From: a virus
Virus record (IMG/VR): IMGVR_UViG_3300025759_000062
Span: 53,278-117,277 of that record
Strand: one strand, 5' to 3'
Length of the DNA stretch: 64,000 bases
A program made the translations under genes and the position numbers. Numbering within the stretch: position 1 is the first letter of the stretch; each line of letters opens with the position of its first letter. Under the pieces are notes generated by a model. That model ran no database searches. It was not told the DNA's origin and was given only the letters and a program-made list of their open reading frames with translations. Shown here in pieces: positions 37,261 through 44,655 of the stretch.

Positions 37261-37845
37261 ATGCAAATACTTACTGATATATTAAGTCTCTTTAAGAGAA
37301 AGCAAATTGTTACGGAACCAACTCCAGAAGATCTTATTGTAGTTGGTAGACACGAAGAGCCTGATATGTTAGGTGTTGCTTCTCCTATTCCATATAAGAG
37401 TGCTAAGCTGGTTAAGGTAAAAGATCTCTTTCCAGAGAATACCTGCGGATACACAAATCTTAATAATGGAACAGGAACCAAACCGGTTGGAGTATATATT
37501 AATAAAACAAGTAATCCTTGTTCTATTAACTTGAGAAGCATTAGTACTACAGGAAACAATATTCAAGTAGTACAAAATGCTAATGAGATAGAAATATCTA
37601 CAACAGGGGAACCTAATACAGCTAGTAATATAGGTAGTGGAGCTCAAGTATTTGAATCTAAGGTTGGTGAAGATTTAAAATTCAGAACCTTAGTATCAGG
37701 AAATCAAACAATAGGTATAGAACAAAATGCTGATGAAGTTGATCTAAGTTTAAAACGTGTTTTACTAGAGTCACCTAATGGAACTCAATGGGAAATTACA
37801 GTGGATAATAATGGTAATCTTTCAGCAACTAATTTAAGTGTATAA
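37261..37845 (+). CDS. Tail/fibre protein with shared N-terminal module
   Basis: A 194-residue protein. Its first about 60 residues (MQILTDILSLFKRKQ, then VVGRHEEP, PIPYKSAKLVKVKDL) match the same region in the next gene and in the 1032-residue fibre downstream: a hydrophobic heptad, RK, a GR, Pro-rich turn and a DL. The rest is beta-rich and low in charge (GNNIQVVQNANEIEISTTG), typical of fibre shafts. It probably attaches through the common N-terminus to the same site on the tail as its paralogues. Confidence 0.7.
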   Translation: MQILTDILSLFKRKQIVTEPTPEDLIVVGRHEEPDMLGVASPIPYKSAKLVKVKDLFPENTCGYTNLNNGTGTKPVGVYINKTSNPCSINLRSISTTGNNIQVVQNANEIEISTTGEPNTASNIGSGAQVFESKVGEDLKFRTLVSGNQTIGIEQNADEVDLSLKRVLLESPNGTQWEITVDNNGNLSATNLSV

Positions 37846-37847
37846 CA

Positions 37848-38456
37848 ATGAACTTACTACAAGACATATTAGCATTAGTAACAAGAAAAAAAGAAGTGAA
37901 GCCGGTTGATACTGATGTATTGCCAATTGGTAGATATAAAACTTCTAGAGAAATATTAAAACCAAAACCAGAAATGAAAACAAATCTGGTTACTTTAAAA
38001 GATTTAAAAGCTTACATAAGTCTTGATCCAACAAGTGATAATCAAACACTTAGTTTAGAAAACAACATTCTTACTATTGAAAATGGTAACTCTGTTGATT
38101 TAAGTTCTATACAATCTACATTAATTCCACATATATTAATTGGTGAATCTGGCGGTGTAACAGATTATGCTGTTGAAGATCTACCATCTAATATGGTTTT
38201 ATTGAGGTGGGGTCAAGAAGGTGTGAATGGTCATCATTCTGTATATCTACCACCTATTGATGGTAACGTGTTTAGATCAATAAGATTTATTACAGACTCC
38301 ACTGTAGATGCAAATGAACAAATATGGATTTATCCTCAAGCCGGAGCCACTATTGATGGTGGTGTTGGTCCTTTGCAGATAGATAGATTTTATGAAGGTC
38401 TTTCTATTTGGAATGATGGTATTGAATGGTATGTAATTCAAGCTAAAGCACATTAA
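37848..38456 (+). CDS. Tail/fibre protein with shared N-terminal module, second copy
   Basis: A 202-residue protein beginning MNLLQDILALVTRKKE, with LPIGRYKTS and TLKDLK, the same N-terminal module as the genes before and after it. A short beta-type shaft (NNILTIENGNSVDLSSIQS) carries the VDLSS motif repeated in the long fibre. The C-terminal domain (ILIGESGGVTDYAVEDL, QIWIYPQAGATIDGG) has no charge clusters and could be a small beta-sandwich head. It starts 2 nt after the preceding stop. Confidence 0.7.
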   Translation: MNLLQDILALVTRKKEVKPVDTDVLPIGRYKTSREILKPKPEMKTNLVTLKDLKAYISLDPTSDNQTLSLENNILTIENGNSVDLSSIQSTLIPHILIGESGGVTDYAVEDLPSNMVLLRWGQEGVNGHHSVYLPPIDGNVFRSIRFITDSTVDANEQIWIYPQAGATIDGGVGPLQIDRFYEGLSIWNDGIEWYVIQAKAH

Positions 38457-38458
38457 TT

Positions 38459-38665
38459 ATGGCATTAAAAAAGAAGGCAACAAAGAAAAAAAGTACTGTT
38501 AACGCATCTGGGAATTATACAAAACCTGGAATGCGTAAAGCTTTGTTTGAAAAAATTAAAGCTGGTAGTAAAGGTGGGCGCGCTGGTCAGTGGTCAGCAC
38601 GTAAAGCCCAAATGCTTGCTAAACAGTACAAAGCAAAAGGTGGTGGTTATAAAACTAAAAAGTAA
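38459..38665 (+). CDS. Small basic phage protein
   Basis: A 68-residue protein, about a third Lys/Arg. The core KPGMRKALFEKIKAGSKGG followed by GQWSARKAQMLAKQYK belongs to a small family seen in many phages of aquatic bacteria; function unknown, probably nucleic-acid binding or structural. It lies between tail genes and its stop overlaps the next start (TAATGG). Confidence 0.7.
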   Translation: MALKKKATKKKSTVNASGNYTKPGMRKALFEKIKAGSKGGRAGQWSARKAQMLAKQYKAKGGGYKTKK

Positions 38666-38907
38666 TGGCCAAAACCAAGAGACAAAAAAGTTTAGATAGA
38701 TGGACAAAACAGAAATGGAGAACACCATCTGGTAAAAAGTCATCAGAAACAGGTGAAGTATATGCTCCATCAAGAACTATATCTAAACTTAAGAGTACTA
38801 AAAAAGGTAGAGCAAAACTAGCTGCAGCTAATAAGAAAAAAAGAGATGCAACTAAAAAAGGTAAACAACATGCTAGTCATGGTTTACATAAAAATAAAAA
38901 AAGATAA
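38665..38907 (+). CDS. Small basic phage protein (DUF5872-like)
   Basis: An 80-residue very basic protein: KSLDRWTKQKWRTPSGKKSS, GEVYAPSRTISKL, then KKKRDATKKGKQHASHGL. This layout resembles DUF5872, a short family common in phages and giant viruses; the name is from memory. It probably binds nucleic acid. It overlaps the previous gene by one base and precedes the long fibre gene. Confidence 0.7.
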   Translation: MAKTKRQKSLDRWTKQKWRTPSGKKSSETGEVYAPSRTISKLKSTKKGRAKLAAANKKKRDATKKGKQHASHGLHKNKKR

Positions 38908-38925
38908 AATTAAAACTAGATAATT

Positions 38926-41900
38926 ATGAACCTTATACAAGAAATCTTGAATATCCTTGAAAGAAAGGAGCACAAGAAAACGCTAGAACTCAAAAAAGAC
39001 TGGTTTGAGTTTGGTAGAACAAGAAAAAGTAGTGTAGGTAATCCACTTTACACACCTAAAATGACACCTCATGCTATTAGATTTGATGACTTAAAATGTC
39101 AGATCATTTCTGGTTTAGTAGAAGGTACTGGTACTGAGCACACATTACCAATGTGGTCTACAGTAAATAAAGATAATTGTAATGTACAAACTATTGTTGA
39201 TTCTATCTTCAGTCAAGATCCAGGAGCAACAGAAGGTTTAGTTAGTGGTGACTTTAGAGTTACCGGTAATACTGTATTAGAAGGAGACCTTTTAGTATTG
39301 GGTACACAAACAATTGTTGAATCAACTATTGTAGAAGTAGCAGATAACATTATGCGTATTAACTCTGGTGGTGCTGGAGTTGATGCTGGTATTGAAGTGA
39401 TTCAACCCAGTGGTACTAAGACTTGGGCGTGGGATGTAGCTCAAGGTTTATGGTCAACGTTTGGTGATAATATCCGTACAGAAGATATCTTTATTAATGG
39501 AGCAATTCATCAAGATGGTGAAAGCTTAGTTAATGTAGTTAATGAAGCTGAAGGTTTAGCTTCTCAAGATAATGATAACTCATTAGCAACTGTAGCAGCT
39601 ATTATTGACTGGTCTGATCAAATGGACCTAGATGTTGTTGCTGATTCAGGTGCTCCTTTAGATATTCTTTTAAATTCTGAAGCTCTACATATTGTGGGAG
39701 GTTCAAATATTAATACAGATACTGATGGGCAAGAAAAAGTTATAATTAACTTAGATGATGATATTGATGTTAATAGTGTAACAACAAATTTCTTGACATT
39801 AAAAGGTGTCCCTGGTCCTTATCAAGTTACATCTATTGTTAATGATATTGCTAATGTTGTTGATTTTGATGAAACCTTATTAACTGCAAGAGCGATCAGT
39901 CAATATGTTGATGATCAAAGAGACTATGTACAAACTGTAGCTTTAAATGGAACATCACTAGATTTTAATGGTGTAGGTAATGGATTTGGTGGTAGTGTTG
40001 ATCTTTCAAGTATTGCTGGAGGTGGTGCTGCTTTAACGGGTGGTGATGTAATTACTGTATCAAATGGTGTTATTAATCATGATGCAGTTAATCGCAATAT
40101 ACATAACCCTTCAACTATAACAATGGGTTACGGACAGAATTTACCACGTAAACTTGTAGGTTCTAATATTACATTTGATGCTTTTGGTCATATAACTAAT
40201 TACTGGGCAGAGCAATTAAGAATGCCTGATTGGTTAGGTCTCACTAATGTTTCATTAAATGGAACTAATCTTTCATTTACAAGTACAGCTGGTTCATTTG
40301 GTGGCTTTAGTGGTTCTGTTGATTTAAGTTCTTTAGGTTTATCAGAAACTCTCACAACTTTAACTTATGTTGGAGATAGTGTTAGTGGTACAGATGAATT
40401 AACATATACAGATGAAAATGGTAATGTTCATGTTATAAGTGGATTAGGACTACAAGTCCTTGATTTACAAGGTTCAGATCTTTCTATTGTTGGAGCAGAT
40501 GGTGTAACAACAAATACAGTTGATTTATCTTCTCTTTCTGGTGGTACTAGTGCTCCTGTTATGTCAGCAAGTGTAACAGGTACTGGTAAATTATTTAGTG
40601 ATGTAGTTCAACCTACACCTGCAAATCCTGTTACTGATACAGCAGACAGAACATATGGTGTACAGTTTAATGCTCAGCAACAATTAGTAGTAAATGTGCC
40701 ATGGACTGTTGGTGCAGGTGCTGACGGTAATGATTTTGTTTCTAATGTAACATTTGATAGTAACACAAGTGTTCTTGACTTTACAGGAACTGGTGGTGCA
40801 TTTAATGGTAGTATTAACCTTGCTGCTTTAGCAAGTACAGAAACACTCACATCATTACAATTTAGTGGAGGTAATCTTATTTATATAGATGAAAATAACA
40901 ATGGTACTGGCATTGCTGCATTAGATATTGCTCCTGTACAACAAGTACTAGGAGACGGACAGGCTCTTAGCTCATCATATGATACGCAAACAGGTATTAC
41001 AACAATTTCACCTATTCTAAATAATCAGCCTTCACAAAACAGTCAGGCTTTGGTTAATAGTGGTGGTATTTGGGCTTATATTGATGCACTTACTTTCCCT
41101 AATGATATTGATTATGTAAGTGCAGTTGTGCTTAACGGAACAGATCTTGAATTTACTTCTGTTGGAAATGGATTTAATGGATCAGTTAGTCTTGCAACAT
41201 TATTAGATGATACAAATACTACTTATGATTTAGGATCTAATCAAGACGCAGCTGATGTTAATATTAGATTGACTGGCTCAGATGCTACTTCAGATAATAT
41301 TAAATTTGTTGCAGGTACTAATATTACATTAACTGATAATGGTGCTAATGAAATTACAATTGATGCTGCCAGTGGTAGTAGTAGTTTTACATTTGGTACT
41401 TACTTAACTGAAACAGGTGGTACTGTAAATCATGATGCTACAAATAGAACTGATAATATTTCTGCGGCCTCACCATCACACGGAGATTCATTCACTGTTA
41501 TTGATACCATAACAACTAATGCAACTGGTCACGTTGAAGAAGTTAATACTAAGACAGTAACATTACCAACATCAGATATTGCATGTATTAGTGGTATTGG
41601 TATTCAGTCTGCTCAACAGTTGCAATCACAATGGCAAGTTGTAGGTCAGGCAACTCTAGGATTCCCAATGGGATTCTCAAATAATTCTGGAAAAACAATG
41701 CAATATGCATTAACATGGACTCTTGAACTGACATCTTTAGGTACAACTGGCGTAAAAGGGTTTAATGTAAAAGTTGTTGCAGATTCACAAACTACTCCAA
41801 TTGATTTATGGCAATTTGATGATTCAAATTATTTTGTAAGTGAATTAGCTTCAAGTCATACTTGGACTTATGCTGTAGCTAATTGTGCTCCAGGTCAGAC

Positions 41901-42024
41901 TATTGAAATACAAATACAAGGAGATACAAGTTTAACTATTCAAAACGGTCAATTAACAGTTATTGAATCAGAATGTAGTGGAACTAGTAATGACAGAATT
42001 CAAGTACTTCCTATAAGAAATTAA
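38926..42024 (+). CDS. Long tail fibre / receptor-binding protein
   Basis: A 1032-residue protein. The N-terminus (MNLIQEILNILERKE, EFGRTRKSS, IRFDDLK) is the module shared with the two preceding genes. The shaft contains at least five divergent repeats of about 30 residues, with landmarks LNGTxLxF, a Gly-rich turn and GSVDLSSL (VALNGTSLDFNGVGNGFGG, VSLNGTNLSFTSTAGSFGG, VVLNGTDLEFTSVGNGFNG). The last about 140 residues differ: aromatic and Gln-rich (QQLQSQWQVVGQATLGF, LASSHTWTYAVANC, QIQGDTSLTI) and look like a beta-sandwich head that would contact the receptor. This is probably the main host-range protein. Confidence 0.8.
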   Translation: MNLIQEILNILERKEHKKTLELKKDWFEFGRTRKSSVGNPLYTPKMTPHAIRFDDLKCQIISGLVEGTGTEHTLPMWSTVNKDNCNVQTIVDSIFSQDPGATEGLVSGDFRVTGNTVLEGDLLVLGTQTIVESTIVEVADNIMRINSGGAGVDAGIEVIQPSGTKTWAWDVAQGLWSTFGDNIRTEDIFINGAIHQDGESLVNVVNEAEGLASQDNDNSLATVAAIIDWSDQMDLDVVADSGAPLDILLNSEALHIVGGSNINTDTDGQEKVIINLDDDIDVNSVTTNFLTLKGVPGPYQVTSIVNDIANVVDFDETLLTARAISQYVDDQRDYVQTVALNGTSLDFNGVGNGFGGSVDLSSIAGGGAALTGGDVITVSNGVINHDAVNRNIHNPSTITMGYGQNLPRKLVGSNITFDAFGHITNYWAEQLRMPDWLGLTNVSLNGTNLSFTSTAGSFGGFSGSVDLSSLGLSETLTTLTYVGDSVSGTDELTYTDENGNVHVISGLGLQVLDLQGSDLSIVGADGVTTNTVDLSSLSGGTSAPVMSASVTGTGKLFSDVVQPTPANPVTDTADRTYGVQFNAQQQLVVNVPWTVGAGADGNDFVSNVTFDSNTSVLDFTGTGGAFNGSINLAALASTETLTSLQFSGGNLIYIDENNNGTGIAALDIAPVQQVLGDGQALSSSYDTQTGITTISPILNNQPSQNSQALVNSGGIWAYIDALTFPNDIDYVSAVVLNGTDLEFTSVGNGFNGSVSLATLLDDTNTTYDLGSNQDAADVNIRLTGSDATSDNIKFVAGTNITLTDNGANEITIDAASGSSSFTFGTYLTETGGTVNHDATNRTDNISAASPSHGDSFTVIDTITTNATGHVEEVNTKTVTLPTSDIACISGIGIQSAQQLQSQWQVVGQATLGFPMGFSNNSGKTMQYALTWTLELTSLGTTGVKGFNVKVVADSQTTPIDLWQFDDSNYFVSELASSHTWTYAVANCAPGQTIEIQIQGDTSLTIQNGQLTVIESECSGTSNDRIQVLPIRN

Positions 42025-42027
42025 TAG

Positions 42028-42339
42028 ATGACAACTAAAAAGAAAGATAGTAGATTAACAAGAGCGGGGGTCTCTGGGTATAATAAACCCAAGAGAACTC
42101 CCTCTCATCCTACTAAGTCACATATTGTTGTGGCTAAAGAAGGTGATAAAGTTAAGACTATCCGCTTTGGACAACAGGGTGTTAAAACAAATCAAACTGT
42201 AGGACAACGCAAGGCTTTTAAAAGCAGACATGCTAAGAATATTAAAAGAGGTAAGATGTCTGCTGCTTATTGGGCAGATAAAGTAAAATGGTCTCCTAGC
42301 AAAACAAAGTCTAAGAGTACTAAATGGAAGAAAGGATAA
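42028..42339 (+). CDS. Small basic phage protein
   Basis: A 103-residue basic protein with SHIVVAKEGDKVKTIRFGQQ and KAFKSRHAKNIKRGKMSAAY followed by WADKVKW. This arrangement is familiar from many phages of aquatic bacteria, without known function. It is the last gene of the fibre cluster and is followed 14 nt later by a strong terminator. Confidence 0.75.
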   Translation: MTTKKKDSRLTRAGVSGYNKPKRTPSHPTKSHIVVAKEGDKVKTIRFGQQGVKTNQTVGQRKAFKSRHAKNIKRGKMSAAYWADKVKWSPSKTKSKSTKWKKG

Positions 42340-42353
42340 TTTCTAGTTTTAAA

Positions 42354-42379
42354 GGGGAGTGTAATTACTCCCCTTTTTT
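42354..42379 (+). terminator. Rho-independent terminator after the tail cluster
   Basis: GGGGAGT (42354-42360) pairs with ACTCCCC (42367-42373), loop 6 nt, followed by TTTTTT. The convergent 49-residue gene ends inside it, so it may act on both strands. Confidence 0.85.
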
Positions 42380-42514
42380 ATTCCATATAAAACCCACACC
42401 CCACTTTAACCAAACAAGGTCTATACTAGTATATCCATGCCAGTCAAAGTCATTATAATGTACTAATGCTGGTGTTATATACCAGCGGTCCATGCTGTAG
42501 ATTTCTATTTTCAT
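42365..42514 (-). CDS. Tiny Trp-rich protein (49 residues)
   Basis: The product begins MKIEIYSMDRWYITPALVHY and contains YTSIDLVWLKWGVGFIWNKK. Conserved-looking aromatic composition and a clean ATG-to-TAA frame support a real gene; similar short proteins occur in many phages, to my recollection. Its last codons and stop lie within the terminator of the convergent tail cluster. No function is known. Confidence 0.65.
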   Translation of the reverse strand: MKIEIYSMDRWYITPALVHYNDFDWHGYTSIDLVWLKWGVGFIWNKKGE

Positions 42515-42545
42515 TTTGATTTCTTATTTATTTACCGTACCTTTA
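42515..42545 (+). promoter_or_regulatory. Bacteroidota-type promoter for the lipoprotein gene
   Basis: TTTG (42515-42518), 19-nt spacer and TACCTTTA (42538-42545), 26 nt before the ATG at 42572. It matches TTTG-N19-TAnnTTTG except for the last base and lies back to back with the start of the 49-residue leftward gene. Confidence 0.6.
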
Positions 42546-42571
42546 TAGTATAGTAACATTCATTTAACATT

Positions 42572-42769
42572 ATGAAGAATCTAGTAATAATGGTGATGTT
42601 ATTAACTTTTGCGTCTTGTGGTCCTACACAAGAGTTAATTTCTGAGACACCGAAAACAACAAGAGAAGCTATCATCTATGAAGACAAAGTAGTTATTGTA
42701 ACGAGAACTACAATCTCAAAGGACCACTATGAAAGACTAGTTGCATCTAGAGAGAAATTAAATAACTAA
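42572..42769 (+). CDS. Small phage lipoprotein
   Basis: A 65-residue protein with a signal sequence and lipobox (MKNLVIMVMLLTFASCGPTQ, acylation at Cys16 expected). The mature part is about 50 residues, charged, with KVVIVTRTTISKDHYERL. Small phage lipoproteins serve as outer spanins in lysis or as superinfection-exclusion factors; which applies is open. It has its own promoter, and its TAA (42767-42769) directly abuts the stop of the convergent leftward operon. Confidence 0.75.
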   Translation: MKNLVIMVMLLTFASCGPTQELISETPKTTREAIIYEDKVVIVTRTTISKDHYERLVASREKLNN

Positions 42770-43174
42770 TTACTTTCCCCATTTATTACGGTGAACTAGC
42801 ATAGAGATGATTGAATAGTTAGACAGATCAGTCCACGAATCTTCAAGACTCTCATTGTTGGGCTCAACTTGGTTGTTGACGATATTCAAGATGCGTTGGA
42901 TCTTGTCATTCATTCTAAACCATAATCCCATTAGACTCAACTGACGGTTCTCTGGTTTTTCTGTTCCTTTACCAAGAGTTATATTCTCTGGTCCGTAATC
43001 TAATTGCTTTCTGCAGAATAGCTCATACTGTTCCTGCTGAATCTTTTTAAACTCTGTAGTTGTTACGGGATACTTGCTCTCACAAATAGAAACAGGGCTG
43101 TGTATTCCGTACTCAGCTGCTGGATCTTCTTGTAGGTCACTTAATGGATGACCAAATGGTTCTACTTTACTCAT
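42770..43174 (-). CDS. DUF1599-like (nucleotide-modification associated) protein
   Basis: A 134-residue protein with CRKQLDYGPENITLGKG, LMGLWFRMNDKIQRI and DSWTDLSNYSIISMLV. This matches the pattern of DUF1599 / nucleotide modification associated domain 1: a helical domain related to MazG-type pyrophosphatases, common in phages with roles suggested in nucleotide pools or base modification. It is the last gene of the long leftward operon, with a MazG-like gene in the same module. Exact activity unknown. Confidence 0.65.
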   Translation of the reverse strand: MSKVEPFGHPLSDLQEDPAAEYGIHSPVSICESKYPVTTTEFKKIQQEQYELFCRKQLDYGPENITLGKGTEKPENRQLSLMGLWFRMNDKIQRILNIVNNQVEPNNESLEDSWTDLSNYSIISMLVHRNKWGK

Positions 43175-43175
43175 A

Positions 43176-43493
43176 TTAATATTTATTTATTTGTTTAGAG
43201 AGTTTCTGTAAAAGCTCCTCATCCTGTACATATAGGACCAGCTCTTCAAGTAGTTCTTTCATGAACGTCTTAGACTTTTGCTTTGAGATTTGATAATTAA
43301 CTCTTTCTACCTGGTAAAGATGGTAAGCTTCTTCTGAAGTGTTTTTCAACTTCTCATAATATTTAGTGAGACGTGCGTCAATCTTTCTACTTCTATCTAT
43401 ATTAGTGATAGTGGGAAAAGCTTTATGCAGCTCATCAATCCGGCCCTTTAAATATTGGACCTCCATAAGTTTATGTATTTCCTGTTCTGTCAT
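43176..43493 (-). CDS. Helical protein of unknown function
   Basis: A 105-residue, charged, almost wholly helical protein (KIDARLTKYYEKLKNTSEEA, LLEELVLYVQDEELLQKL) that may form coiled coils. No family recognised. It overlaps the methylglyoxal synthase gene by 4 nt (ATGA) and precedes the DUF1599-like gene by 1 nt, so it belongs to the same operon. Confidence 0.6.
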   Translation of the reverse strand: MTEQEIHKLMEVQYLKGRIDELHKAFPTITNIDRSRKIDARLTKYYEKLKNTSEEAYHLYQVERVNYQISKQKSKTFMKELLEELVLYVQDEELLQKLSKQINKY

Positions 43494-43867
43494 ATTTTAG
43501 TTTTTAAATACTTTACCAGGTAACTGGCCGTTCTATAATTTGTTGCAAGAGGTACATTATATACATCACACAATCTCATTAACATACTAATATCAACATC
43601 ATGCGGGTGTTTATCTAATGGGTCTCTCATAAAGATAACAAGATCAATTTCACCTTCAGTAACTAATGATGCTATTTGTGCATCTCCACCAAGCGGTCCT
43701 GACTCCACACCTCTTACATTGTTTATACCTGCGTGTGTTACATGTCTTCCGGTAGTTCCAGTACAAATGATATTTATACCTTCCCTATTAAAGAAAGAAA
43801 GTCTCTTTGATACAAAAGCAACCATATCTGCTTTTTTGTTATCATGTGCTATTAGTGCTATATTCAT
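43490..43867 (-). CDS. mgsA: Methylglyoxal synthase
   Basis: Expected reaction: glycerone phosphate (DHAP) to methylglyoxal plus phosphate (EC 4.2.3.3), in the cytoplasm. The 125-residue product covers the whole small domain. Family motifs occur in order: IALIAHDNKK (His8, Lys12), CTGTTG (36-40, phosphate loop), SGPLGGDAQI (Asp62, catalytic base), FMRDPLDKHPHDVD (Asp82, His89, Asp92). Spacings between Asp62, Asp82, His89 and Asp92 equal those of Asp71, Asp91, His98 and Asp101 in E. coli MgsA. E. coli MgsA is about 152 residues; the phage form lacks only the end extensions. Related domains occur in PurH and carbamoyl-phosphate synthase, but the TGTTG and GGD motifs favour MgsA. Tightly coupled to its neighbours. 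Confidence 0.9.
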   Translation of the reverse strand: MNIALIAHDNKKADMVAFVSKRLSFFNREGINIICTGTTGRHVTHAGINNVRGVESGPLGGDAQIASLVTEGEIDLVIFMRDPLDKHPHDVDISMLMRLCDVYNVPLATNYRTASYLVKYLKTKI

Positions 43868-43977
43868 TTTTTAATTGGTCTTTTAATTAAACATTTAGGG
43901 CAAACCTTAGTCATTCTTAAACCAGGTGGAATAGGCTCTTTACACATAGTGCATTTATTCCATTTGTCTTTTTCCAT
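43864..43977 (-). CDS. Tiny zinc-ribbon protein (37 residues)
   Basis: The product begins MEKDKWNKCTMCKEPIPPGL and contains KVCPKCLIK, giving two CxxC pairs 15 residues apart, a probable zinc ribbon. Its TGA overlaps the mgsA start (ATGA) and its start lies within the end of the upstream 61-residue ORF, which supports operon coupling. Function unknown; a DNA- or protein-binding role is possible. Confidence 0.65.
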   Translation of the reverse strand: MEKDKWNKCTMCKEPIPPGLRMTKVCPKCLIKRPIKK

Positions 43978-44140
43978 TGATAATTCTATTAAATTGAATG
44001 TTGACGGCCTTCCAATATCTAAGTAGTATTTTAGATTCTATATTTTCTGCAAAATATATTAGCTGTGTTAGATGTTTTTGTCCATCTATAGCTCCATGGT
44101 TATTTAGTATTTCAACTGCTTGTTGTTTTTCTTCTGTCAT
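43955..44140 (-). CDS. Small protein of unknown function
   Basis: A 61-residue protein (MTEEKQQAVEILNNHGAIDG, then a helical YFAENIESKILLRYWKAV). It overlaps the start of the zinc-ribbon ORF by 23 nt in another frame. No family recognised. Support comes from operon position and protein-like composition only. Confidence 0.5.
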   Translation of the reverse strand: MTEEKQQAVEILNNHGAIDGQKHLTQLIYFAENIESKILLRYWKAVNIQFNRIINGKRQME

Positions 44141-44159
44141 AAGTTATTTTTTAAGTAAG

Positions 44160-44211
44160 AGGAAGGGACCACCAGAAAATGCAAGAAACCGGTGGCATTG
44201 GTTCCCTTCCT
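44160..44211 (-). other. Long intergenic hairpin within the leftward operon
   Basis: AGGAAGGGA (44160-44168) pairs with TCCCTTCCT (44203-44211), extended by CCACC (44169-44173, less perfect) with GGTGG (44191-44195). No T run follows on the transcribed strand, so RNA processing or control of the downstream gene is more likely than termination. Confidence 0.5.
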
Positions 44212-44215
44212 TATA

Positions 44216-44302
44216 CTATCTACGTTTACTTCTACCTCCAAATATAGTAATACCTATAATAATCCAGAGTATGGTTAATATCATTTCTAAAAACCAACTC
44301 AT
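44216..44302 (-). CDS. Tiny membrane peptide (28 residues)
   Basis: The product MSWFLEMILTILWIIIGITI continues to a GGRSKRR end: one transmembrane helix with a positive C-terminus. Its ATG overlaps the preceding TGA (ATGA), so it is translationally coupled. Function unknown. Confidence 0.55.
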   Translation of the reverse strand: MSWFLEMILTILWIIIGITIFGGRSKRR

Positions 44303-44655
44303 ATCATAGGTCTCCCATTCTTAACAAATAAAAATGATATAGATGGCGGCCAATCTCTATCATCATCCCAGTCATAATCTGAAATGGATAATAATTCAGC
44401 ACTATATACATCATTATCTTTATAAATCTTTAGAGGAAATACTTCATTAATAAGATCTGTCTGTTCCTGTGACAGGAATGTACGTTGATCTAACTTAATG
44501 TAATGACCTTCTTTGCCATTTATCATAGAAGAACCCAAGTAAGGGATATTAGTATCTGAGAAATCTGCTGTGATACTAATACCCTTTGACTCAAGTTTTT
44601 TCTTTAGAGACTGTAATAAGTTTTTATTGTTATTTCTAAACTCTATAGAGCTCAT
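44299..44655 (-). CDS. Protein of unknown function
   Basis: A 118-residue soluble protein with a basic helical start (LLQSLKKKLESKGISI) and an acidic middle (LLSISDYDWDDDRDWPPSIS). No family recognised. It overlaps the upstream DUF932-like gene by 4 nt and the downstream membrane peptide by 4 nt, so all three are co-translated. Confidence 0.6.
   Translation of the reverse strand: MSSIEFRNNNKNLLQSLKKKLESKGISITADFSDTNIPYLGSSMINGKEGHYIKLDQRTFLSQEQTDLINEVFPLKIYKDNDVYSAELLSISDYDWDDDRDWPPSISFLFVKNGRPMI

Noticed and set aside
37176-37647. Two leftward ORFs (127 and 92 residues) over the first tail gene
   Set aside because: They overlap each other and convincing rightward genes, and have no promoter or recognisable content.
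43490-43867. Interpretation as the MGS-like domain of PurH or carbamoyl-phosphate synthase
   Set aside because: The product is a free-standing 125-residue domain with the MgsA-specific TGTTG and SGPxGGD motifs and catalytic Asp/His spacing.
43998-44309. Rightward ORF of 103 residues across the mgsA operon
   Set aside because: It runs opposite to at least three coupled leftward ORFs and reads as low-complexity Ser/Cys/Phe.
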